A DNA stretch of 64,000 bases from Gloeomargaritales cyanobacterium VI4D9 (lineage in GTDB: Bacteria; Cyanobacteriota; Cyanobacteriia; Gloeomargaritales; Gloeomargaritaceae), in contig OV696605.1 of the NCBI GenBank assembly GCA_927797885.1, positions 2,827,157-2,891,156 of the forward strand, written 5' to 3'. This document shows positions 18,553 through 27,615 of this stretch, one piece after another (position 1 is the stretch's first letter; the number at the start of each line of letters is the position of its first letter). Below the pieces are notes generated by a model. It did not search any database and was not told the origin of the DNA. It saw only the letters and a program-made list of their open reading frames with translations. A program made the translations under genes and the position numbers.

Positions 18553-19203
18553 ATGTTTACCGGGCTGATCCAGACCCTGGGGCAGGTGATTGCCCAGACC
18601 CCCGACCGGCTTACCGTGGCGACGGCGATGCACCATTTCCCCGATCTCCAGGTGGGGGACAGTATCGCCGTGGATGGGGTTTGTCTGACGGTCACAGCCT
18701 ACGATGGGCGGGGCTTTACGGCGGCCACTTCCCCAGAAACCCGCCAGCGCACCTGTCTGGGGCAACGCCCCTGGGTGAATTTGGAACCGGCCTTGCGGGT
18801 GGGGCAAAAGTTGGGGGGGCATTTTGTCAGCGGTCACGTGGATGGGGTGGGGACGTTAACCCGTCGTGAACCGGTGGGGGGGGATTTTTGGGAACTGGAC
18901 TTTAGGGTGCCCCCGCTGGTGCGCCGTTATCTGGTTCCCAAGGGCAGTATTGCCATCAATGGGGTGAGTTTAACCGTTGCCCAGGTGTGGGCGGATGGCC
19001 TGCGGGTGGCGGTGATTCCCCTGACCTATACAGCGACCAATTTGCCCTACCTGCGCCCCGGCGACCCGGTCAATTTGGAAGCCGACCTGTTGGGCAAGTA
19101 TGTGGAACAATTGCTCCAGCCCAGGGGGGTGGCGACCCCCATTTCTCAGAATTTTTTAATCCAACACGGGTTTATGGACAGCGGGGCAAACCTGGTACAG
19201 TAG
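18553..19203 (+). CDS. ribE: Riboflavin synthase alpha chain
   Basis: The 216-residue enzyme dismutates two 6,7-dimethyl-8-ribityllumazines to riboflavin. It starts with the signature MFTGLIQTLGQV and has two tandem lumazine-binding barrels: the first holds GDSIAVDGVCLTVTAY and GGHFVSGHVDGVGTL, the second GSIAINGVSLTVAQV and GKYVEQLL. The initial methionine and F2 are conserved active-site elements, so the start is secure. ppk1 follows 26 bp later on the same strand, probably in one transcript. Confidence 0.96.
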   Translation: MFTGLIQTLGQVIAQTPDRLTVATAMHHFPDLQVGDSIAVDGVCLTVTAYDGRGFTAATSPETRQRTCLGQRPWVNLEPALRVGQKLGGHFVSGHVDGVGTLTRREPVGGDFWELDFRVPPLVRRYLVPKGSIAINGVSLTVAQVWADGLRVAVIPLTYTATNLPYLRPGDPVNLEADLLGKYVEQLLQPRGVATPISQNFLIQHGFMDSGANLVQ

Positions 19204-19229
19204 GGGTGCCGTCTCCCCAGGTGCCCCCG

Positions 19230-21380
19230 ATGAATGACGTTGCGGCTCTCCCCCTGGCGCATCCCAGCCACTTTATCAACCGGGAAAAAAGTTGGCTCTA
19301 TTTCAACGACCGGGTGCTGCACGAAGCCCTCGACCCCCGTACCCCCCTGTTGGAACAGGCGAAATTCCTGGCGATTTTCAGCACCAACTTGGATGAGTAT
19401 TTCATGGTGCGGATTGATGCCCTGCGGGATCAGGTGGAAGCCAATGTGACCACCCCCAGCCCCGACGGTCTCACCCCCCAACAGCAACTGGATTTGATCA
19501 GCGCCCATCTGGCACCGGTGATTAGCCAACAGCATGATTATTTCGCCCAAAATCTGCGCCCCCGTTTGGCGGAAGCCGGGATTCTCATCGCCGATTACCC
19601 CACCCTCACCCCGGAACAACAGGCCTATTTGCACAATGATTTCCTGCGCCACGTGTTTCCCATCCTCACGCCCCTGGCGGTGGACCCCGGCCATCCCTTT
19701 CCCTATATGTCCAATTTGAGTTTGAACCTGGCCGTCTTACTCGAGGATACGAAAACCGGCCAGCACCATTTCGCCCGGGTGAAGGTGCCCACCAAGGCGG
19801 CGTCCAACCCTGGGGGTAAGGCGTTGAAACGGTTTGTCACCTTGCCAGAGTCGTTGCGCCCAGCGGGGGTGCGCTGGTTGGGGGTGCCCCTGGAGCAGGT
19901 GATTGGGCACAATTTGGGGGCACTATTTCCGGGGATGGAATTGGTGGGCTGGTATCCGTTTCGGGTCACCCGGGATGCGGATTTGGAAATCCGGGAAGAT
20001 GAGGCGGGGGATTTGCTGGCGGAAATTGAAAAAGAAGTCCGGAGCCGCCGCTATGGCCGGGATGCCACCCGTTTGGAAATTGCCAAGTCCGCCCCGGAGT
20101 TGGTGCGCGAGACCCTCACCCAGGGGTTGAAAATTCAGGCACCTTGGATTTATGAAATCAACACCCTGTTAAATCTGGGGGATTTGATGGAGTTGGCGTT
20201 TTTGCCCTACCCGGAACTGCGGGACCCGGATTGGACCCCGGTGATCCCCGCCCTGTTTGAGGAAAAAGCCTACAGCGAAGCCCAGGGGGGGGTGGATTGG
20301 TTTAGTTTGATCCACCAGGGGGACGTGTTGGTCCATCATCCCTACCATTCCTTTGCGGGGACGGTGGAGCGGTTTATTGCCCAGGCGGCTACCGACCCGG
20401 AGGTGCTTGCCATCAAAATGACCCTGTACCGCACCTCGGGGGATTCGCCCATCGTCCAGTCTTTGATTACGGCGGCGGAAAATGGCATCCAGGTGGCGGT
20501 GCTGGTGGAATTGAAAGCCCGCTTTGATGAGGAAAATAATATCCTCTGGGCGCGGCGGTTGGAGCAGGCCGGGGTACACGTGGTGTATGGGTTAATTGGC
20601 CTGAAAACCCACAGCAAATTGGCCTTGGTGGTGCGCCGGGAGGGGGAAGGGATTCGCCGCTATATGCACCTGGGCACGGGGAATTACAATTCCAAAACCG
20701 CCCGGATTTACACGGATTTGGGGATTTTGACCTGTCGGGATGACCTAGCCGCCGATGTGACAGAATTATTTAATTTCCTCACCGGTTATTCCCGCCAACG
20801 GCAGTATCGCCATCTACTGGTGGCGCCGGTGAATATGCGGGAGGAACTGGTTCGGTTGATTCGCCAGGAGGCGGCTCACGCCCGGGCAGGACAACCCGCC
20901 CGGATTTTTGCCAAAATGAACGCCCTGGCGGACACGGGCATTATTTTGGAACTCTACGAGGCGGCGCAGGCGGGGGTGGAGATTCGCCTGTTGGTGCGGG
21001 GGATGTGTACCCTCCGCCCAGGGGTGCCGGGGTTGAGTGAGCGGATTCAGGTGGTGAGCATTATTGGGCGGTTTTTGGAGCATTCCCGGGTGTTTTGGTT
21101 CCACAATCAAGGGCAAGAAAATCTGTACATTGGCAGTGCAGATTGGCGTACCCGCAATTTAGACCGACGGGTGGAAGCCCTGACCCCGGTGCTGGATGCG
21201 GGGATCAAACAACAGTTGCAGGAGATCATGGAACTGATGTGGACAGACAACCGCCAGGCCTGGGATTTGCAACCTGATGGCACCTATATCCAACGCCAGC
21301 CCGCCCCCGGGGAGCCGGAACGGGGTTCCCATGCCCTATTGATGCAAAAAGCCTTGGCGGAAGCCACCCCAGCGGTGTAG
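19230..21380 (+). CDS. ppk1: Polyphosphate kinase
   Basis: The 716-residue enzyme reversibly polymerises the gamma-phosphate of ATP into polyphosphate. N domain: FINREKSWLYFNDRVL and FLAIFSTNLDEYFMVR. Head domain: DPGHPFPYMSNLSLNLAV. Catalytic region: the phosphorylated histidine in MHLGTGNYN, the IKMTLYRT block, and a second histidine block IGRFLEHSRVFWFHN. The frame opens within ribE, but the family N-terminus begins at the ATG at 19230. It is likely co-transcribed with ribE. Confidence 0.95.
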   Translation: MNDVAALPLAHPSHFINREKSWLYFNDRVLHEALDPRTPLLEQAKFLAIFSTNLDEYFMVRIDALRDQVEANVTTPSPDGLTPQQQLDLISAHLAPVISQQHDYFAQNLRPRLAEAGILIADYPTLTPEQQAYLHNDFLRHVFPILTPLAVDPGHPFPYMSNLSLNLAVLLEDTKTGQHHFARVKVPTKAASNPGGKALKRFVTLPESLRPAGVRWLGVPLEQVIGHNLGALFPGMELVGWYPFRVTRDADLEIREDEAGDLLAEIEKEVRSRRYGRDATRLEIAKSAPELVRETLTQGLKIQAPWIYEINTLLNLGDLMELAFLPYPELRDPDWTPVIPALFEEKAYSEAQGGVDWFSLIHQGDVLVHHPYHSFAGTVERFIAQAATDPEVLAIKMTLYRTSGDSPIVQSLITAAENGIQVAVLVELKARFDEENNILWARRLEQAGVHVVYGLIGLKTHSKLALVVRREGEGIRRYMHLGTGNYNSKTARIYTDLGILTCRDDLAADVTELFNFLTGYSRQRQYRHLLVAPVNMREELVRLIRQEAAHARAGQPARIFAKMNALADTGIILELYEAAQAGVEIRLLVRGMCTLRPGVPGLSERIQVVSIIGRFLEHSRVFWFHNQGQENLYIGSADWRTRNLDRRVEALTPVLDAGIKQQLQEIMELMWTDNRQAWDLQPDGTYIQRQPAPGEPERGSHALLMQKALAEATPAV

Positions 21381-21381
21381 G

Positions 21382-21501
21382 GTGACACAGTGCCAAGCAG
21401 AAGTTGACAAAATCATTCGCTACGAGGGTTCCAAGAAGGAAACCAACATTTGTAGTGCCTTCGAGCGACTACTGAATGATGATTGTAAACCCCGCAATTA
21501 G
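21382..21501 (+). pseudogene. Remnant of a type ISP-like restriction/methyltransferase N-terminus
   Basis: A 39-codon open frame begins GTG and reads VTQCQAEVDKIIRYEGSKKE followed by TNICSAFERLLNDDCKPRN. This pattern (helix, then K-I-I-R-Y-x-G-S/T-x-x-E-T/S-x-I-x-x-A-F-x-x-L-L) is what I know from the first 50 residues of type ISP/type II fused restriction-modification enzymes. It stops just before a family A repeat and nothing further of such a gene is present. It starts one base after the ppk1 stop. I read it as a decayed fragment (inference). Confidence 0.45.
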
Positions 21502-21517
21502 CCACTAATCCCAGAAC

Positions 21518-21619
21518 TATAGCAATCCTACTTGATTTATAAACAAAAAGTTTCCAGAACCAAATACGGGGGCGGTGCCCCTGCGACCCTCTGTTCCATT
21601 CTCATTTAGGATTGCTATA
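21518..21619. repeat. Family A MITE-like element, copy 3
   Basis: A 102-bp copy from TATAGCAATCCTACTTG to TAGGATTGCTATA with the usual hairpin core GGGGGCGGTGCCCCTGCGAC. It abuts another element with the same ends at 21620. Confidence 0.8.
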
Positions 21620-21720
21620 TATAGTAATCCTATCGGACATTGAAACAGTAATCACATGGGAAGCCCACTGGAACCTGATTTTTGTGGGTATCTGTTATCC
21701 AATTACTTAGGATTGCTACA
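21620..21720. repeat. Family A-ended element with a different interior
   Basis: About 100 bp begins TATAGTAATCCTAT and ends ACTTAGGATTGCTACA, that is, with family A termini, but the interior lacks the GC-rich core. It lies head to tail after copy 3 and runs up to the stop codon of the radical SAM gene. It may be a diverged relative mobilised by the same transposase (inference). Confidence 0.5.
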
Positions 21721-23316
21721 TTACCCAGAAGTCACTGGTACGGGTAAAGTTTTATTTTTATTTTGCTCTAAAACTTCCTCTAATTGCGTTTCGATATGGT
21801 GCCGCACAATTTGCCGATATTCTAAGAAATGTTCCGCCTGGGCGCACACGGAAAGGTAGCTACTTACCACCTGGGGATACCGCCAGAGGATATGCCCTAG
21901 ATAGAGCCAAAATTGCCAACGGGTAGAACGCTTCACCCCTTGCCGCCAACAGAGAATCAGGAGCGCCCGCACATAGACCCAATTGATGGGCGTTTTTTTA
22001 TGGGATTTTGACCGTTTTTGATAGCGTTGGCGACGAGCTTCCCCAAGGATTAAATAATGTTGATAAGTGCGTTTGAGCATGGCTTGGGGTTCATACAAAT
22101 TCCAAAAAGCATCCACAAATTCCCGGGTGACTTCCACTAGGGGACGGGTGGGGGCAAAATTCATCAATGTGGCCTGGTGAATATCCCCTTTACCATTCAA
22201 CAAACGCCCTTCTTTTTGCAACCGATGCCACAGAGCCGTATCGGGTAAAGCCTGCAACATACTCAGCATCGCCGTCGGAATCGCCGTATCCCGAACAAAT
22301 TCCACAATCCGTTGCCCTGCCCCCGGTTTTTCCCCATCAAAACCGATGATAAAACCCGCCATGATGCGTAAACCTGACCGGGCGATGGTCAATACGGATT
22401 CCCGCAATGGGTCACGATTGTTTTGGAATTTGCGGGTGCGTTCTAAACTGTCTGCATCCGGGGTTTCAATCCCCAAAAAGACGGTGCCGAAATTGCAGGA
22501 CACCATCAAATCCATCAACTCCTGATCTTCCGCTAAATTCACCGAGGCTTCCGTGCCAAAGGAAAAGGGATAATTACGTTCTTCTAACCAGGGTTTGAGT
22601 GCCTGCAAAAAGAGTTTGACGTTGCGTTTATTACCAATGAAATTATCATCTACGACAAAAATACTTTTGCGCCATCCCAGGTCATATAAACACTGCAATT
22701 CTGTCAATAATTGCGCCGGGGTTTTGGTGCGGGGTTTGCGCCCATAAAGCACAATAATGTCGCAAAATTCACACTGAAACGGGCAACCCCGGGAAAATTG
22801 CACGGACATTTCCGCATAGGCGTCCATTTGCAATAAATCAAACCGGGGCACCGGCGTTTCCGTCACTGCTGGTTTTTCCCCGTTGGCTCGGAACGTACCA
22901 CTGGTTTCGCCCCGCTCCAAGGCTGCCACTAACATGGGTAGGGTTATTTCCCCCTCATCCAAGACCAAAAAATCGGCTCCAGCGGCCTCCGCTTCTTGGG
23001 GTAACGCCGTCGCATAGGGCCCCCCCACCGCCACCAGTTTTCCCCGTTGTTTGGCCTGCTGAATTTGGCGGGCAAAATCCTCTTTTTGCACAATCATGGC
23101 TGAAACAATCACCAATTCCGCCCAGTCCCATTCGGATTCGGTCACCTCCCGCACATTGCGATCCACCAGCTTAAATTCCCAGGTTTGGGGCAGAAGTGCC
23201 GCTACTGTAACCATGCCCAAGGGGGGAAGTTGGGCTTTGAGATTAATTAATTTCAGGGTATTTTCAAATGACCAAAAACTTGGCGGAAATTGGGGATAAA
23301 TCAATAAAACACGCAT
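21721..23316 (-). CDS. B12-binding-domain radical SAM protein (DUF4070 type, HpnP-like group)
   Basis: The 531-residue protein has an N-terminal cobalamin-binding Rossmann domain (about 1-140). The radical SAM core carries C178, C182 and C185 (RGCPFQCEFCDI), which bind the [4Fe-4S] cluster. A DUF4070-like C-terminus follows, containing LQALPDTALWHRLQKEGRL. This is the architecture of hopanoid methylase HpnP and of other cobalamin-dependent methylases; no hopanoid genes are nearby, so the substrate is open. The C-terminal tail is Arg/Lys-rich and amphipathic, perhaps membrane-associated. It stands alone. Confidence 0.85.
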   Translation of the reverse strand: MRVLLIYPQFPPSFWSFENTLKLINLKAQLPPLGMVTVAALLPQTWEFKLVDRNVREVTESEWDWAELVIVSAMIVQKEDFARQIQQAKQRGKLVAVGGPYATALPQEAEAAGADFLVLDEGEITLPMLVAALERGETSGTFRANGEKPAVTETPVPRFDLLQMDAYAEMSVQFSRGCPFQCEFCDIIVLYGRKPRTKTPAQLLTELQCLYDLGWRKSIFVVDDNFIGNKRNVKLFLQALKPWLEERNYPFSFGTEASVNLAEDQELMDLMVSCNFGTVFLGIETPDADSLERTRKFQNNRDPLRESVLTIARSGLRIMAGFIIGFDGEKPGAGQRIVEFVRDTAIPTAMLSMLQALPDTALWHRLQKEGRLLNGKGDIHQATLMNFAPTRPLVEVTREFVDAFWNLYEPQAMLKRTYQHYLILGEARRQRYQKRSKSHKKTPINWVYVRALLILCWRQGVKRSTRWQFWLYLGHILWRYPQVVSSYLSVCAQAEHFLEYRQIVRHHIETQLEEVLEQNKNKTLPVPVTSG

Positions 23317-23539
23317 ACTGCCTCACCTTAGAGTAATTTTTATCAAGGGAACACTGACCAAGAAGGGGGATATGGGAAAAATTTGAATTTGCTTATTCCG
23401 TCCTTCCTAAAATTTTGCAAAACGAACAGTAATTATGCCGTCCAAACCGAGGTTCATTTGCGGGACATGGGTGATTTCAGTAAAAGTACCTCCCCAGTGT
23501 ACCGACAATTTCCCCGTAACGCTAGGGTTGGCAGGATTT

Positions 23540-24376
23540 TTAGATTAATTGCAAAACCATGCCTTCCCGAGCCAGGACACTGTTGGGCAAAACCTGCCGC
23601 ACCTGCGCTTCAATTTGGTCTAAAAACGGGTCATCATGGCTGGCATCGTGATGAAAAAGTACTAACTGCTTGACCTGCGCCGCCTGCGCCACCTGTACCC
23701 CCGCCTGCCAGGTGGAATGTCCCCAACCCCGCCGGGGCGTGACCGGGTGATGGTATTCCTCGTCCGTGTAGTTGGCATCATAAATCAAGACATCCGCATT
23801 ACGGGCTAGATGTACCACACTGCGGTCAAGCCGGTCGGGATAATGTTCCGTATCGCTGGCATAAACGACGGTTTTCCCACCCCAGGAAACCCGATAGCCC
23901 AGGGCGTAATTGGGATGATTCAAACTGCCAGTTTCCACCGTGATTTCCCCAAGGGTGATTTTTTCCCCCGCTGTCAGGTCGTGGAAGTGCAAATCCGCCT
24001 GCATAATCTGCAAGGGCACCGGAAAATTGGGGTCAACCATTTGATTGCTGAGACTTTGCTTGATGGAATAGCCGTTGTAGGTGGCCGGGCCATAGATATG
24101 GAAACAATTTCCCGCCATATAGGCTGGGGTAAAAAAGGGAAAGCCCTGAATATGATCCCAGTGGGAATGGCTAAAAAACAGGTGGGCTTGGATGTTTTTT
24201 GCCCCCGTCAGGGTTTTGCCCAAGACCCGCAGTCCGGTGCCGCCATCAAAGATCAAACGTTGCCCACCCACCTGCATTTCCACACAGGGGGTATTCCCCC
24301 CATACCGCACCGTATCCGGTCCCGGCACCGCAATACTGCCCCGCACGCCCCAAAATCGCACTGCAAATTCTGCCAC
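23540..24376 (-). CDS. MBL-fold metallo-hydrolase
   Basis: The 278-residue protein has the metallo-beta-lactamase fold. The metal motif is HSHWDHIQGFP (H-x-H-x-D-H); an upstream strand FWGVRGSIAVPGPDTVRYGG precedes it, and later ligands are in VYASDTEH and LVLFHHDASHDD. The opening VRGS(I/T)..PG is shared with cyclic-phosphodiesterase/PhnP-like and c-di-AMP or RNase-Z-like hydrolases, so a phosphodiester substrate is likely (inference). It lies downstream of cimA on the same strand, separated by a hairpin. Confidence 0.85.
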   Translation of the reverse strand: MAEFAVRFWGVRGSIAVPGPDTVRYGGNTPCVEMQVGGQRLIFDGGTGLRVLGKTLTGAKNIQAHLFFSHSHWDHIQGFPFFTPAYMAGNCFHIYGPATYNGYSIKQSLSNQMVDPNFPVPLQIMQADLHFHDLTAGEKITLGEITVETGSLNHPNYALGYRVSWGGKTVVYASDTEHYPDRLDRSVVHLARNADVLIYDANYTDEEYHHPVTPRRGWGHSTWQAGVQVAQAAQVKQLVLFHHDASHDDPFLDQIEAQVRQVLPNSVLAREGMVLQLI

Positions 24377-24442
24377 AACCTTGCCCGCCTGAGGTTTGTC
24401 CTACGGTTCAGAATAACCAACCGCAGTTCCTTCTGTCAGTGA

Positions 24443-24468
24443 TTTTACCCATAATTGCCAGGGTAAAA
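24443..24468 (-). terminator. Hairpin after cimA
   Basis: TTTTACCC and GGGTAAAA form a perfect 8-bp stem around a 10-base loop, two bases beyond the cimA stop codon. There is no long U-tract, so it may be a weak terminator or an mRNA-end stabiliser. Confidence 0.4.
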
Positions 24469-24470
24469 AT

Positions 24471-26072
24471 TTAACTCACCGGCGGCGATACAACCAGCGC
24501 ATGGGTCTGCATCAACCCGTATTCCAACCCTTCTGCCACCGCTTGATAGGACGCTTCAATGATATTAGTGGACACCCCCACCGTCGTCCACCGGTGCGCC
24601 CCGTGGGTAAATTCCACCAATACCCGGGTAGTGGCGGCGGCTCCCGATTGCCCATCCAAGACCCGCACCTTGTAATCGCTGAGGTGAAAGTCCCGCACCT
24701 GGGGGTAAAAATTCTCTAAGGCTCGCCGTAGGGCGCGATCCAAAGCGGACACGGGGCCATTGCCCTCCGCCGCCGTGAGTAATTCCTGCCCGTCCACCGC
24801 CACCTTGATGGTTGCCACCGAGGAACTCCAATGCCCTTCCCCCTGCGCCTGGGTCTGGCAATGCACCTGGAACCCACGCAGGACAAAGGGGGGATGCCGT
24901 TGTCCCAATACCTGCCGCACCAACAGGGCAAAACTGGCTTCGGCGGCCTCAAACTGGTACCCTTGCCCTTCCAAATCCTTGAGCCGCTGGAGCACTTCCC
25001 GGGTGGCGGGATGGGTACGCTCCAGGGGCAAACCCAACTCCTGGGCTTTGGCGATGATGTTGCTCAGCCCGGAATGCTCGGAAATCACCACCCGCCGCTG
25101 ATTCCCCACCTGCTCCGGCTGGATGTGCTCGTAGGTCAGGGGATTTTTGCCCACCGCACTCACGTGTACCCCGCCCTTATGGGCAAAGGCGGATAACCCC
25201 ACATAGGGGGCATGGTCATCCGGGGCTAAATTCACCCGCTCACTCACCGCCCGACTCACCTCCACCAGGCGAGTTAATTGGGCAGGGGTAATGCAATTAT
25301 ACTTCAGTTTTAATTGCAAATTCGGGATTAATGTACATAGATTGGCATTCCCACACCGTTCTCCATAACCATTGATGGTTCCCTGCACCATGCGGGCACC
25401 GCTTTGCACGGCGGCCAGGGCATTGGCAACTGCGGTACCGCTGTCGTTGTGGGTGTGGATGCCGATCTGCGCCTGGGGAAAATGGGCTTTGACCTGCTGA
25501 ACCATTTCCGTAATTTGGTGGGGCAAGGTGCCGCCGTTGGTATCACAGAGCACTAACCATTCTGCCCCAGCGGTGTAGGCGGTTTCCAGGGTGGCGAGGG
25601 CATATTCCGGGTTGGCTTGGTAGCCATCGAACCAATGTTCCGCATCGTAGAGGACATGCCGATGTTGGCTCCGCAGGTAGGTGATCGTGTCGGCGATCAT
25701 GTCCAGGTTTTGGGTTAACGTGGTGCCCAGCCCCTCGGTGACGTGCAAATCCCAGGACTTGCCAAAAACCGTGACCCAGGGGGTGCCAGCGGCGAGAATC
25801 CCTTGCAGGAGCGTGTCTTCGGCGGCGGTGGTGCGGGGGCGGCGGGTGGAACAAAAGGCCACCAACTGCGCCTGGGTCAGGGGTTCCTGTTGTAGCTGCC
25901 AAAAAAATTGCACATCCTTGGGATTGGCGCCCGGCCAGCCCCCCTCGATGAAGGGTATCCCCAATTGGTCGAGTAGGTGGGCAATCTGGAGTTTATCTTC
26001 CAAACTCAAGGATAGGCCTTCCCGCTGGGCACCGTCTCGCAGGGTGGTATCGTAAATCCAGATGCGCTCCAT
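24471..26072 (-). CDS. cimA: (R)-citramalate synthase
   Basis: The 533-residue protein is of the DRE-TIM family. It starts IWIYDTTLRDGAQREG (metal- and substrate-binding D-T-T-L-R-D-G) and continues GIPFIEGGWPGANPKD, which separates citramalate synthase from the LeuA branch; GIHTHNDSGTAVANALAAV holds the metal-binding His pair. The C-terminal region (about 385-530) is the LeuA-type allosteric domain, probably sensing isoleucine. It condenses acetyl-CoA with pyruvate to open the threonine-independent isoleucine route. It faces the MFS gene divergently. Confidence 0.92.
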   Translation of the reverse strand: MERIWIYDTTLRDGAQREGLSLSLEDKLQIAHLLDQLGIPFIEGGWPGANPKDVQFFWQLQQEPLTQAQLVAFCSTRRPRTTAAEDTLLQGILAAGTPWVTVFGKSWDLHVTEGLGTTLTQNLDMIADTITYLRSQHRHVLYDAEHWFDGYQANPEYALATLETAYTAGAEWLVLCDTNGGTLPHQITEMVQQVKAHFPQAQIGIHTHNDSGTAVANALAAVQSGARMVQGTINGYGERCGNANLCTLIPNLQLKLKYNCITPAQLTRLVEVSRAVSERVNLAPDDHAPYVGLSAFAHKGGVHVSAVGKNPLTYEHIQPEQVGNQRRVVISEHSGLSNIIAKAQELGLPLERTHPATREVLQRLKDLEGQGYQFEAAEASFALLVRQVLGQRHPPFVLRGFQVHCQTQAQGEGHWSSSVATIKVAVDGQELLTAAEGNGPVSALDRALRRALENFYPQVRDFHLSDYKVRVLDGQSGAAATTRVLVEFTHGAHRWTTVGVSTNIIEASYQAVAEGLEYGLMQTHALVVSPPVS

Positions 26073-26127
26073 AATATGGGGATCAATTGGCAGAGCAGAG
26101 AATGATCTTAATTGTAAGGCGGGCTTG

Positions 26128-27552
26128 GTGAATCAGCGGCTGTCGTTTTGGGAAAAACTCAGTTACGGGGCGGGGGATTTGGGCCCGGCGATGGCCGCCA
26201 ATTTGATGGTGGTGTTCCAGTTGATTTTTTTTACCAATGTGGCGGGGTTGAATCCGGGTTTGGCGGGGACGGTGTTACTGGTTGGGAAAGTTTGGGATGC
26301 GGTCAATGACCCGCTGATCGGGGTTTTGAGCGACCGTACCCGTAATTCCTGGGGACGCAGGTTACCCTGGATGTTTTGGGGGGCGATTCCCTTTGGGGTG
26401 AGTTTTTTTTTCCTGTGGTGGGTGCCCCAATTTACCCCTGACCCGGAGCAAAATCAATGGTTTCTGTTTTGGTATTACGTTTTGGTGGCGATTGCGGTCA
26501 ATACGTTTTATACGATAGTGAATTTGCCCTACACGGCTTTGACGGCGGAATTGACCCAGGATTACGACGAACGTACCAGTCTCAATAGCTTTCGGTTTGG
26601 GTTTTCGATTGGGGGCAGTATTCTTTCGCTCATTCTGGCGTTGGTGATTTTTCAGCTTTTGCCCAATCAACCGTTGCAACAATATGGGGTGTTGGGGGGG
26701 GTGGGGGCGGTTTTGATTACCCTGCCCCTCTATTGGTGTGTGGGGGGCATTTACCCCCGGGCGGTGCGGGCGGAACGGACTCGCCGGGAAACGACTCAGG
26801 AAACCCCCATTCCCCTCTGGGAACAGGTGCAGATTGCTTTGCGGAATCGCCCATTTTTGTTTGTGATTGGGATTTATCTCTGTTCCTGGTTGGCGGTGCA
26901 AAATACGGTGGCGATCATCCCCTATTTTGTGAAAAATTGGATGGGTTTGACCGACCAAGCCTTTACCCAGGTGGTGCTGGCGGTGCAGGTGACGGCGTTG
27001 ATCATGCTGTTTGTGTGGGCAAAATTAAGCGAAAGCCTGGGGAAAAAGCAGGTGTATGGGCTGGGGATGGTGGCCTGGATTGGGGCGCAAACGGGTTTGT
27101 TTTTTCTGCAACCGGGGCAAACGGTGCTGATGTTTGTGCTGGCGGTGGTGGCGGGGGTAGGGGTGGCGACGGCTTATTTAATCCCCTGGTCCATGATTCC
27201 CGATGTGATTGAGGTGGATGAATTACAAACGGGACAGCGGCGGGAGGGGATTTTTTATGCCTTAATGGTGTTTTTGCAAAAAATTGGTTTGGCGGTTGGC
27301 TTATTTTTGGTGGGGCAAGCCTTGGAGGTGTCGGGGTTTATCAAAACTGTGGCGGGGCAACCGGAACCGCTCCAACCCCCGTCAGCTTTGTGGACAATTC
27401 GGCTGATGATTGGGCCTTTGCCCACCCTGGTGTTGGTTCTGGGGTTGGTGTTTGCCTATTTTTATCCCATCACCCGGGAAAAACACGCCGAAATTTTGCT
27501 CCGACTGGCGGAACGCAAAGCAATGGGGTCTGCTGAGTCGCCGGAACCCTAG
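26128..27552 (+). CDS. MFS carrier of the GPH (MelB-like) sugar:cation symporter group
   Basis: About 475 residues with 12 hydrophobic helices. The opening LSFWEKLSYGAGDLGPAM and the loop VLSDRTRNSWGRRLPWM (the D-R-T-x-x-x-x-G-R-R/K signature) mark the glycoside-pentoside-hexuronide family. The later ATAYLIPWSMIPDVIEVDEL is also conserved. The frame is open from 26062, but that ATG overlaps cimA. I prefer the GTG at 26128, preceded by AAGGCGGG. The substrate is not predictable; some cyanobacterial members are annotated as general sugar transporters. Confidence 0.85.
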   Translation: MNQRLSFWEKLSYGAGDLGPAMAANLMVVFQLIFFTNVAGLNPGLAGTVLLVGKVWDAVNDPLIGVLSDRTRNSWGRRLPWMFWGAIPFGVSFFFLWWVPQFTPDPEQNQWFLFWYYVLVAIAVNTFYTIVNLPYTALTAELTQDYDERTSLNSFRFGFSIGGSILSLILALVIFQLLPNQPLQQYGVLGGVGAVLITLPLYWCVGGIYPRAVRAERTRRETTQETPIPLWEQVQIALRNRPFLFVIGIYLCSWLAVQNTVAIIPYFVKNWMGLTDQAFTQVVLAVQVTALIMLFVWAKLSESLGKKQVYGLGMVAWIGAQTGLFFLQPGQTVLMFVLAVVAGVGVATAYLIPWSMIPDVIEVDELQTGQRREGIFYALMVFLQKIGLAVGLFLVGQALEVSGFIKTVAGQPEPLQPPSALWTIRLMIGPLPTLVLVLGLVFAYFYPITREKHAEILLRLAERKAMGSAESPEP

Positions 27553-27615
27553 GATTGGCGGGAATCCTTACCCGAAATCCAGTAGGATACAAGCAGTAGC
27601 ATTCATTGGCAGGCT

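Noticed and set aside
18469-18837. N-terminal extension of the BFN protein
   Set aside because: It is antisense to ribE and the conserved family start is at 18468.
18987-19229. N-terminal extension of polyphosphate kinase
   Set aside because: It lies inside ribE in another frame and is Gly/Pro-rich; family homology starts at the ATG at 19230.
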